A program made the position numbers and the translations under genes. A stretch of 11,994 nt of DNA from Clostridia bacterium (GTDB lineage: Bacteria; Bacillota; Clostridia; Oscillospirales; CAG-272). The stretch lies in contig JAFQPC010000017.1 of assembly GCA_017411935.1 (NCBI GenBank), positions 1 to 11,994 on the forward strand. The letters run 5' to 3'. Under the pieces are notes generated by a model. That model did no database searches and had not been told where the DNA came from. It saw only the letters and a list, made by a program, of their open reading frames with translations. How positions within the stretch are numbered: position 1 is the stretch's first letter; every line of letters starts with the position of its first letter. This document shows, one piece after another, positions 6,469 through 11,994 of the stretch.

Positions 6469-7538
6469 TTTGGAAGCTCCTCTCTGACGCAGAAATTCTT
6501 TGCGATCTCGCCGTCGCAGACAAAGGCTTCGACAAAGCTTGCCAGTGCCTCGGCATCGGCAAGGTCGATCACCTCATTGTAGGTATGCATATTCCGCAGA
6601 GGAAGTCCGACGTCAACGGTCGGAATACCGCCGCCAACGAGCTGAACTGCCGTTGCGTTCGTTCCCGTCGAGGACGGCGCGGCGATCATCGTATGCGCGA
6701 TATTTTTCTCTTTGCAGATTTTTTGCGAGGCAAGCGTCAGCGCACGGTCGGTCGCCGCCGACACCGAGAGAGAAATCCCCTCGCCAAGCGGCACGGTCTC
6801 ACTTTTCGGTACGTCGGGCACGGTGGCAAGATTGACGTCGATGACCATCGCGTAATCGGGAGAGAGTCCAAATGCGCCCGCCGAAGCTCCGCCAAGACGC
6901 GAGGTCTCCTCAAAGGACGAAAGCATCAGGACAACGTCGCCCGCCAGCGCTTCTCTCGGTACCCCCGCGATCGCTGATGCGGCAATGGCGGCGCAGGCTT
7001 TGTTGTCAAAGCTCTTGCCCGCAAGCCGTCCACCGAGAAGCTCGCGGTAATCGGGAGCGAATCCCACGGGCGAGCCGAGGGGAAGAATTTTTTCGAGCTC
7101 GTCTTTGGAAAATCCCGTATCAACGAGCAGCTCCTCGCAATCGGGGAGTCGGTCGTCCTCAGCACTCCGAAGATGGGGCGGCGTCGATACGATCACCCCG
7201 CGTAAAACTTCTTTTCCGTAAAGAATAACGTCGGCGGCTTGCAGGACCGACGGAGAAAGTCCGCCCACCGAGACAAGACGCACAAACCCCCCCTCCAAGA
7301 TCTCGCGCACAAGCATTCCGATCTCGTCAAAATGCGCGTCCACAAGAATCCTCGGCGCACCCTCGCGCCCACAGGTTTTCCATAAAAAATGATTTCCGAC
7401 CGCATCTGTCTCGATTCGGTCAAAGCGCCCCTCATAGAGCCGCTGTATCTCTTTGGTGCTCCGTCCCTCAAATCCCGAGACCGATGGCACCGAGCAAAGC
7501 GCGACGATTTCACGCGCAAGATTTTTCATTTGATCCAT
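6465..7538 (-). CDS. M42 family metallopeptidase, first and most divergent gene of the triplet
   Basis: This is the first of the three M42 paralogues, 357 residues from the preferred start. The metal ligands are retained: DAHFDEIG (H69, D71), SFDNKAC (D178), SSFEETS (E210/E211), IDVN (D234) and MHTYNE (H318). The surrounding signatures have drifted: the usual DDR-G is DNKAC, the usual GG(T/N)D loop is replaced by PSSTGTNAT (288-296), and the EEVG motif is EETS. An active enzyme with altered specificity, or a structural partner in a mixed complex, are both possible. I chose ATG at 7538, which overlaps the yifB TAA as TAATG and has GGGGA five bases upstream. An in-frame TTG at 7550 lacks a ribosome binding site. 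The stop TGA overlaps the next ATG. Confidence 0.92.
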   Translation of the reverse strand: MDQMKNLAREIVALCSVPSVSGFEGRSTKEIQRLYEGRFDRIETDAVGNHFLWKTCGREGAPRILVDAHFDEIGMLVREILEGGFVRLVSVGGLSPSVLQAADVILYGKEVLRGVIVSTPPHLRSAEDDRLPDCEELLVDTGFSKDELEKILPLGSPVGFAPDYRELLGGRLAGKSFDNKACAAIAASAIAGVPREALAGDVVLMLSSFEETSRLGGASAGAFGLSPDYAMVIDVNLATVPDVPKSETVPLGEGISLSVSAATDRALTLASQKICKEKNIAHTMIAAPSSTGTNATAVQLVGGGIPTVDVGLPLRNMHTYNEVIDLADAEALASFVEAFVCDGEIAKNFCVREELPK

Positions 7539-9082
7539 TATTTTCCCCAATATTTTTTATCCAGACTGCGATATTGAATCGCTTCGGCAATATGTTTTGC
7601 ACCGATGATCTCGACTCCGTCAAGGTCGGCGATCGTTCGCGCGACACGCATCACGCGATCATAGCCGCGCGCCGACATTCCCATTCGCTCGTACGCCGAT
7701 TTGAGAAGTCCTTGCGCCGCCTCGTCGGCAACGCAGTATTTTCGGATCGACGCCGAATCGAGCTGAGCATTGCAGTAAATCCCGCTGTTCTCTCCCATTC
7801 TCGCCATCGCGAACTCTCTGGCGCGCGTCACCCTTTCACGGATCGACGCCGAGCTTTCCTCGCGCCGCTCGGTCGTTGCGAGCTCGTCGTAGGACAGCGA
7901 TGGAAGCTCGATCTGAATGTCGATTCGGTCAAGCATCGGTCCGCTGATGCGCGAGACGTATCGCTTGACTTCCAGCGGCGAGCAGGTACAGGGTTGCGTC
8001 GGGTGACCGAAATAGCCGCACCGACACGGGTTCATTGCCCCCACGAGCATAAAGGAGCACGGATAGGTCACACGTCCGTTGGCGCGCGTGATCGTCACAC
8101 GGCGATCCTCGAGCGGCTGACGGAGCGCGTCGGTCACCTGCTTCGGAAATTCGGGAAGCTCGTCAAGAAAGAGCACGCCGTGATGCGCCAGCGACACCTC
8201 ACCGGGCAGAGGATTGACACCGCCGCCGACAAGACTGACCGCGCTCATCGTATGGTGCGGTGAACGGAAGGGGCGCTGCGACACGAGGGAAACTCCCTCG
8301 GGAAGCGTTCCCGCCACCGAATGTACCTTGGTTGCCTCGATCGCCTCGGAAAAGCTCAGAGGCGGAAGGATCGAGGGAAGACGCTTCGAGAGCATTGATT
8401 TTCCCGTACCGGGAGGTCCGATGAGCAACACGTTATGTCCGCCTGCCGCCGCGACCTCAAGCGCGCGCTTTGCCAAGCCCTGACCGCGCACGTCGGCAAA
8501 ATCGAGTGCCGTATTCATCACCGCCGCATCAAACGCACTTCGGTCCGAGACGAGGGGCATCATCTTTTCCTCGCCGTTGAGGTGCTTGACAAGTTGAGAC
8601 ACGCTTTCGACGGCGTAGACCGAAATTCCTTCGACTGCCGCCGCTTCGCCCGCGTTTTCGGCAGGGGCATAAAATTCACGGAAGCCCGCGTCTCTCGCCG
8701 CCACGCACATACAAAGCATTCCGCGCACGGGGCGGAGCTTGCCCGAAAGAGAAAGCTCTCCGACGAAGCATTTGTCCGAGAAATCGACCTCTTGCGAAAG
8801 GATCCCCGCGCAACGGAGAATGCCGAGTAAGATCGACGTATCAAACCCCGAGCCCTCTTTTCTCCGATCGGCAGGTGCTAAATTGAGCATCAGATCGAGT
8901 GCGGGAAAACGGAATCCGCTGTTCTCACACGCCGTGCGAACTCGCTCCTTTGCCTCTTTGACGGCAAGGTCGGGAAGTCCGACGAGCTGAAAATCGGGGA
9001 TCCTTGACTGCGCGTTGCACTCCACCGTGACGATGTATCCGTCAATGCCGTAAAGTCCTGCGCTGTATACGGTCGAAAGCAT
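7538..9082 (-). CDS. YifB family Mg-chelatase-like AAA ATPase (ComM homologue)
   Basis: This hexameric AAA+ protein, 514 residues, is of the YifB/ComM family. In competent Gram-negatives ComM is a helicase that helps branch migration during natural transformation; the family is widespread and its role outside competent species is uncertain. The N-terminal ChlI-type domain covers about 1-165 with the usual [11 protein letters not shown] stretch. The Walker A motif is GPPGTGKS (222-229) and Walker B is VLFLDE (303-308). The [18 protein letters not shown] segment provides four cysteines (353, 355, 365, 367) in a metal-binding-like arrangement. The C-terminal [17 protein letters not shown] motif completes the protein, which is full length. 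AGGAGG stands just ahead of the ATG, and a good promoter lies 50 bp upstream. It is the first gene of the M42 operon; that coupling may be only transcriptional. Confidence 0.96.
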   Translation of the reverse strand: MLSTVYSAGLYGIDGYIVTVECNAQSRIPDFQLVGLPDLAVKEAKERVRTACENSGFRFPALDLMLNLAPADRRKEGSGFDTSILLGILRCAGILSQEVDFSDKCFVGELSLSGKLRPVRGMLCMCVAARDAGFREFYAPAENAGEAAAVEGISVYAVESVSQLVKHLNGEEKMMPLVSDRSAFDAAVMNTALDFADVRGQGLAKRALEVAAAGGHNVLLIGPPGTGKSMLSKRLPSILPPLSFSEAIEATKVHSVAGTLPEGVSLVSQRPFRSPHHTMSAVSLVGGGVNPLPGEVSLAHHGVLFLDELPEFPKQVTDALRQPLEDRRVTITRANGRVTYPCSFMLVGAMNPCRCGYFGHPTQPCTCSPLEVKRYVSRISGPMLDRIDIQIELPSLSYDELATTERREESSASIRERVTRAREFAMARMGENSGIYCNAQLDSASIRKYCVADEAAQGLLKSAYERMGMSARGYDRVMRVARTIADLDGVEIIGAKHIAEAIQYRSLDKKYWGK

Positions 9083-9132
9083 GTTGTCCTCCTAAAAGTC
9101 TATCACAAAATTCTAAAAATATACCAAATTAT

Positions 9133-9161
9133 AGTATATCACAAATTGTTCGGTTTTACAA
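9133..9161 (-). promoter_or_regulatory. Sigma-A-type promoter of the yifB-M42 operon
   Basis: On the minus strand, TTGTAA (9161-9156) and TATACT (9138-9133) are separated by exactly 17 bp. The predicted transcript start is near 9126, about 44 nt before the yifB ATG, in the only AT-rich stretch of this region. No operator is obvious. Confidence 0.7.
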
Positions 9162-9177
9162 GTCTCTCTCCAAACAA

Positions 9178-9208
9178 ATTCCCCGCCTTTGAATCAAAGG
9201 CGGGGAAT
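9178..9208 (-). terminator. Intrinsic terminator of the oxidoreductase gene
   Basis: A perfect 14-bp GC-rich stem (9178-9191 with 9195-9208) with a 3-nt loop begins three bases past the oxidoreductase stop codon. On the minus strand it is followed by TTTGTTT. It separates this gene from the yifB operon, whose promoter starts just downstream. Confidence 0.88.
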
Positions 9209-9211
9209 CTT

Positions 9212-10003
9212 TCATGATACGTCGAGAATATCTGCCGAGTAGAGGTGAACCTTCTCCGCGCCCCAGGTCTCGAGCCACTCGATGCGAAGCTCACGTGCTT
9301 CGATATTCAGCGGGATCTTGACGAGCGAGAGATAGTTATCCTCTGCCGTGAAGACGGGCTTGCCGTCGGCATAAACAACGAATCTCTTGACGATCGTGTT
9401 CGGCACCTTCACGGGCTCAAAATCTCCACTCGTGTGGAGCTTGGTTGCATAACGGCGAACCTTGAAGTCCTTGGAGACCGACAGTCTCGAAAATTCGGGG
9501 TCGAACCGCAAACGGAGCGTACCGAGCTTCTCTGCCTTCGGGAAGGTAAAGCTCAGGCTCTCGCCGAGATTCTGCCAAATTCCCACTTCTTCGCCTGCCT
9601 TACGGGGACGCTCCTTACCGTTCAGCAACAGCGCGCGATCCTCGTTCGAGAGGTTGAGCTTTGCGCTCTTGGTGAGTGCCGAAACCTCGCGGAGCATACG
9701 GGGCAGATAGACACCGTCGTCCATCAGCTTCTTCTGTACCTCGGAGACGTGGCTCTTTGCGACCTCTCTCATCGAGGTGTCGTGCGCGATCGCCACGGCT
9801 GCCGCCGTACCTGCCGCCTGACCGATCAGACTGCAAGTGTTCATCACGCGCGTCGAGGACATTGCCATATGCGTCGCACTGATGTTTCTGCCCGCAAAGA
9901 GCAGGTTGTCGATGTTCTTCGAGTAGAGCGAACGAAGCGGAATGCCGTAGACGTCGGTCATATAGATATTTCTTCCCGTATCGTTGTTCTCATCGTTCTT
10001 CAT
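9212..10003 (-). CDS. C-terminal fragment of the interrupted FAD-dependent oxidoreductase
   Basis: This is the open stretch after the TGA from its first ATG, 263 residues, equal to codons 346-608 of the full reading frame. It holds the C-terminal part of the FAD-binding fold (NLLFAGRNIS and the Gly/Ala-rich GQAAGTAAAVA helix start) and then about 160 residues that look like a beta-sandwich tail. I see no purine-rich ribosome binding site ahead of this ATG and 47 conserved codons lie upstream, so it is unlikely to be an independent gene. Automatic annotation would list it as a short FAD-dependent oxidoreductase. Confidence 0.6.
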   Translation of the reverse strand: MKNDENNDTGRNIYMTDVYGIPLRSLYSKNIDNLLFAGRNISATHMAMSSTRVMNTCSLIGQAAGTAAAVAIAHDTSMREVAKSHVSEVQKKLMDDGVYLPRMLREVSALTKSAKLNLSNEDRALLLNGKERPRKAGEEVGIWQNLGESLSFTFPKAEKLGTLRLRFDPEFSRLSVSKDFKVRRYATKLHTSGDFEPVKVPNTIVKRFVVYADGKPVFTAEDNYLSLVKIPLNIEARELRIEWLETWGAEKVHLYSADILDVS

Positions 10004-10144
10004 AAAGCCGTAGGGGTTATGGTCGTCGATCGGCCAACCGCCGTATGCGACAACGTCATCAAAGTTTCCGCCTGCGATAAGATCCTGCTCGCGGAGCAGA
10101 TAATCACCGACGTAGCGGCGGCTCTCTCTCTTGCCGGGCAGAAA

Positions 10145-11038
10145 TCAGACCCAATCGAGATCCCAGTTTTCCTTGCCGTGGTCGCCTTGATTTTTGATGT
10201 GATCCCAAATACCGTAGATATTGGCAAGCAGCTCGTCGCGGAGCTCCTCGGTATCGTGGATACTGTCGACCATACCGCCGAGCTCGTTCCACCAGAGGTT
10301 ACAGCCGTTCGTGCCGACCTCGTGGTCACGCGGCAGGTTTTCATCGCTGTTCTCGCCCGAGCTTGCGAAATCACTCTCTTTCGCAAAGGTCTTGGCAAAA
10401 GTGGGGGGCGTAAACTTGACGGGGCGGTCGGTTTCCTTGGCACCGAGCAGGATCGACATACCCATGGTGTGGTTGTCGGCAACGTCCTGCGCGAGTGTCT
10501 CGCCAAACTCCGACTTTGCCTCGCGTCCGACGCGGTACTCCGCGCCCGTCAGCGTGGCAAGAATACTGTCACCCGAGCAGTCGGCAAAGAGCTTTGCCTC
10601 GACCGTCACCCAGGTATAGGTCGTTCCCTGCCAACCCGTGACCGAAACGATCTTTCCGCCGTCCATCTCGGCATCGACGCACGAGGTGTTCAAGCAGAGG
10701 GTAATGTTCTCATTCTCGCGGAGCATCGAGTAGAGCGTAGCGTCCCAGATCGAGTAAACGAGGGTGGGGTTGCCGTAGATCTGTCTCTCCTCGAGCTCGC
10801 TGATCAGACCCGTCTCGCGGTCGTAGATCGCGTCCTCGGCGGGCTTTCTGCACTTCGCTCCTCTGGGGCACATACGGATCTCGGACGAGGCGTTACCGCC
10901 GAGCATCGGACGGTCCTGCATCACAACGACCTTTGCGCCGTGTCTTGCCGCCGCAAGTGCCGCAAACGATCCCGAAAGACCGCCGCCAACGACACACAGA
11001 TCACAATTTAAGATTTTTTTCTTCAAGCTTGCGTTCAT
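10145..11038 (-). CDS. N-terminal fragment of the interrupted FAD-dependent oxidoreductase
   Basis: This is the translated part before the TGA, 297 residues. The dinucleotide-binding motif GGGLSG (18-23) is followed by Q41-D42-R43 at the end of strand two and by MLGGNASSEIRM (45-56), a strong signature of this flavoprotein family. FADCSGDS (151-158) is the second flavin-contact motif. No signal peptide or membrane segment is visible, so the protein is cytosolic. The start is firm: AAGGAG lies seven bases upstream of the ATG. Alone, the fragment lacks the C-terminal half of the FAD fold and would probably not be active. The natural substrate is unknown. The divergent AraC-family gene suggests sugar- or metabolite-responsive control. 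Confidence 0.75.
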   Translation of the reverse strand: MNASLKKKILNCDLCVVGGGLSGSFAALAAARHGAKVVVMQDRPMLGGNASSEIRMCPRGAKCRKPAEDAIYDRETGLISELEERQIYGNPTLVYSIWDATLYSMLRENENITLCLNTSCVDAEMDGGKIVSVTGWQGTTYTWVTVEAKLFADCSGDSILATLTGAEYRVGREAKSEFGETLAQDVADNHTMGMSILLGAKETDRPVKFTPPTFAKTFAKESDFASSGENSDENLPRDHEVGTNGCNLWWNELGGMVDSIHDTEELRDELLANIYGIWDHIKNQGDHGKENWDLDWV

Positions 11039-11099
11039 TCTCTTTCTCCTTTTCAGATTTTTTTAATAAAAATTCTCTGTTTTCTTTATTTTCAAGAGT

Positions 11100-11128
11100 A
11101 TTTTATCACTTTCTCTTGACAAATACAA
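11100..11128 (-). promoter_or_regulatory. Predicted promoter of the FAD-dependent oxidoreductase gene
   Basis: On the minus strand TTGTAT (11128-11123) and TAAAAT (11105-11100) stand 17 bp apart, giving a leader of roughly 55 nt before the ATG at 11038. A second minus-strand pair further upstream (TTGACT, 16 bp, TATTTT) is also possible. The -35 box lies inside the palindrome at 11122-11134 and overlaps the divergent promoter. Confidence 0.5.
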
Positions 11129-11144
11129 TGTATTAAATTATAAT
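11116..11144 (+). promoter_or_regulatory. Perfect-consensus sigma-A promoter of the AraC-family gene
   Basis: TTGACA (11116-11121) and TATAAT (11139-11144) are both exact consensus hexamers, with the ideal 17-bp spacing. The predicted start is near 11151, about 32 nt before the ATG. The following leader carries AAGGAG at 11172-11177. Such a strong core promoter on a regulator gene suggests that repression, possibly by the regulator itself, controls it. Confidence 0.85.
11122..11134. promoter_or_regulatory. Candidate operator palindrome between divergent genes
   Basis: AATACA-A-TGTATT is a perfect inverted repeat with a one-base centre. It lies in the spacer of the AraC-gene promoter and covers the predicted -35 box of the oxidoreductase gene, so a bound protein would affect both. 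AraC-family proteins more often bind direct repeats, so the assignment to this regulator is uncertain; AT-richness makes chance palindromes easier. Confidence 0.4.
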
Positions 11145-11182
11145 AAAAATATAATTTTTTATAGTAAAGTCAAGGAGAAAAA

Positions 11183-11956
11183 ATGAATCTTCAGTTGATT
11201 TTTTCTAATTCCTTTGCGGGGCGAACCGAATTTGAGGTCACCGAGGGAATTCGCGCGTGGGATATGATGCTTGTCATCACCAAGGGAACCATGGTTTGCC
11301 GTCTGGACGGACGTGAGATCACCGTCGGGGAAAACGAGGTACTCTGTATTCCCGCAAACACTGAATTTTTCCGTTGGATCGTCGAGCCGATCGACTTTTT
11401 CCAATTCGTCTACCACACCGATCCGCAAAGTCCGATCTGCGCGCAGATGTCGGCAGGCAAGCTCAATATCCCGAAAGAAAACGTGGCGGCAATGGCGGAA
11501 AATTACTCGCTTCTCTTTCATCTGCCCGAAAACCGCGAGCTCTTTTTGCATATGATCGAGCGCATCGCCATTGAGCACTATATCCACCGTCAGAGCGAGC
11601 GTCACGGCACCGAGGGCTATTCCGAGGATATTCTCACCGTACTCCGCTATATGAACGACCATATGGCGGAAAAGATCGACCTTGATGCCCTTGCCGAGCA
11701 GGTGTATCTCAGCCACGTCGGTCTCATTTGGAAATTCAAAAATCAGCTCCACACCACCCCCTCGCGTTACCTCATCAAGCTCCGAATGCACTACGCAAAG
11801 CAGCTGTTGCACGAGGGAACGATGCGCGTGGGCGAGATCGCAAATATGTGCGGATACGCCAACGCCTACTATTTTGCCAATGCCTTTCGCAAGGAAACGG
11901 GAATGAGCCCCTCGGAGTTCCGAAAAAAACATACGTATGCGGCAAAAAAACCCTAA
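11183..11956 (+). CDS. AraC family transcriptional regulator with N-terminal cupin domain
   Basis: This is a cytosolic DNA-binding regulator of 257 residues. Residues about 10-85 form a cupin-like ligand-sensing domain (DMMLVITKGTMVCRLDGREITVGENEVLCIPANTEFFR). Residues about 150-250 form the AraC/XylS double helix-turn-helix: the first helix pair includes LAEQVYLSHVGLIWKFKNQLHTTPSRYLIKLRMHYAKQLL, split as usual by the linker helix, and the second is VGEIANMCGYANAYYFANAFRKETGMSPSEFRK (216-248), which closely matches the family consensus. AAGGAG precedes the ATG by five bases, and an exact consensus promoter lies upstream. It is divergent from the oxidoreductase gene and is the likely regulator of that gene and perhaps of itself. 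The effector is unknown; cupin AraC proteins usually sense sugars or other small molecules. Confidence 0.93.
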   Translation: MNLQLIFSNSFAGRTEFEVTEGIRAWDMMLVITKGTMVCRLDGREITVGENEVLCIPANTEFFRWIVEPIDFFQFVYHTDPQSPICAQMSAGKLNIPKENVAAMAENYSLLFHLPENRELFLHMIERIAIEHYIHRQSERHGTEGYSEDILTVLRYMNDHMAEKIDLDALAEQVYLSHVGLIWKFKNQLHTTPSRYLIKLRMHYAKQLLHEGTMRVGEIANMCGYANAYYFANAFRKETGMSPSEFRKKHTYAAKKP

Positions 11957-11974
11957 AAAACCCAAGTGGTTTTT
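11956..11974 (+). terminator. Weak terminator-like hairpin after the AraC-family gene
   Basis: AAAAACC (11956-11962) pairs with GGTTTTT (11968-11974) around a 5-nt loop directly at the stop codon, with the T-run forming the 3' arm. The stem is short and AT-rich, and the sequence ends soon after, so this is tentative. Confidence 0.4.
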
Positions 11975-11994
11975 GAAAAACCCTATACCAATAC

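Larger units (their letters stand above)
9212..11038 (-). pseudogene. FAD-dependent oxidoreductase gene interrupted by one in-frame TGA
   Basis: Read as one frame this region encodes 608 codons of an FAD_oxidored-type flavoprotein (the family with an N-terminal Rossmann fold and a C-terminal beta-rich tail, often found beside glycan-metabolism genes). Codon 298 is TGA (10147-10145). The frame is unchanged on both sides: the protein runs ...WDLDWV, stop, FLPGKRESRRYVGD..., and the second piece continues the fold with LLFAGRNIS (379-387) and GQAAGTAAA (406-414). From memory, relatives have Gly at the stop position, so a GGA-to-TGA change of one base would explain it. No start codon with a ribosome binding site follows the stop until codon 346. 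TGA acts as a normal stop at 6465 and at 9212, so recoding is unlikely. A recent nonsense mutation or a sequencing error are the leading explanations. Confidence 0.8.

Noticed and set aside
7538..7550. TTG at 7550 as the start of the first M42 gene
   Set aside because: It has no ribosome binding site, whereas the ATG at 7538 has GGGGA at good spacing and forms a TAATG junction with yifB.
10100..10150. Selenocysteine or recoded UGA at codon 298 of the oxidoreductase
   Set aside because: I could not find a convincing SECIS-like hairpin with the expected loop just after the TGA, the site is not a Cys/Sec position in the family as I recall it, and TGA serves as a normal stop at 6465 (ATGA junction) and at 9212.
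9245..11011. A 588-codon open frame on the plus strand, antisense to the whole interrupted oxidoreductase
   Set aside because: Its product shows no recognisable domain, it has no ribosome binding site, and the minus strand carries clear flavoprotein motifs. Long antisense frames occur across this window and reflect sense-strand codon choice (few TTA, CTA and TCA codons).
9212..11038. A frameshift as the cause of the split oxidoreductase
   Set aside because: Translation on both sides of the stop is in the same frame, and the sequence between 10003 and 10145 continues the conserved protein without a shift.
11159..11965. A 268-codon minus-strand open frame opposite the AraC-family gene
   Set aside because: The plus strand has the family motifs, an exact promoter and a good ribosome binding site; the minus-strand frame has none of these.

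Overview
The window looks like a chromosomal segment of a Gram-positive anaerobe of the Clostridia (Bacillota), probably an uncultured gut lineage. The reasons are the protein families (three M42 aminopeptidases, a YnbB-type methionine gamma-lyase/'aluminium resistance' protein, YifB/ComM, an AlgI-like MBOAT), strong purine-rich ribosome binding sites, AT-rich sigma-A-type promoters inside an otherwise fairly GC-rich sequence, and small palindromic intergenic repeats. The species is not identifiable from the sequence alone.

Layout. Bases 1-200 hold three related two-hairpin repeat modules, two of them arranged as one inverted-repeat, MITE-like element. Bases 200-238 form an intrinsic terminator for the minus-strand genes that follow. 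From 284 to 9082 every gene is on the minus strand. In transcription order they are yifB/comM (9082-7538), three consecutive M42 aminopeptidase genes (7538-6465, 6468-5383, 5368-4361), a PLP-dependent methionine gamma-lyase family gene (4345-3083), a 207-bp spacer with two strong palindromes, an MBOAT O-acyltransferase (2875-1475) and a cation diffusion facilitator (1444-284). yifB through the PLP gene look like one operon: junctions are TAATG and ATGA overlaps or 14-15 bp gaps, with one clear promoter in front of yifB. MBOAT and CDF probably form a second unit.

Upstream of yifB, behind its own terminator (9178-9208), is a minus-strand FAD-dependent oxidoreductase gene (11038-9212). It is interrupted by a single in-frame TGA at 10145-10147, with the conserved protein sequence continuing in the same frame on both sides. 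It is divergent from an AraC-family regulator (11183-11956, plus strand). The 144-bp space between them holds overlapping divergent promoters, including a perfect consensus TTGACA-17-TATAAT for the regulator, and a palindrome where a regulator could bind.

The YifB-M42 operon reads as housekeeping and peptide turnover: three diverged TET-type aminopeptidases that may act on peptides left by larger proteases, followed by a sulfur amino acid lyase-like enzyme. The oxidoreductase/AraC pair looks like an accessory metabolic locus that is inactivated, or misread, in this strain. I see no phage, CRISPR, tRNA or rRNA, and no convincing undescribed multi-gene system. The items most worth following up are the interrupted oxidoreductase, the M42 triplet, the structured repeats and the CDF protein with a duplicated cytosolic domain.
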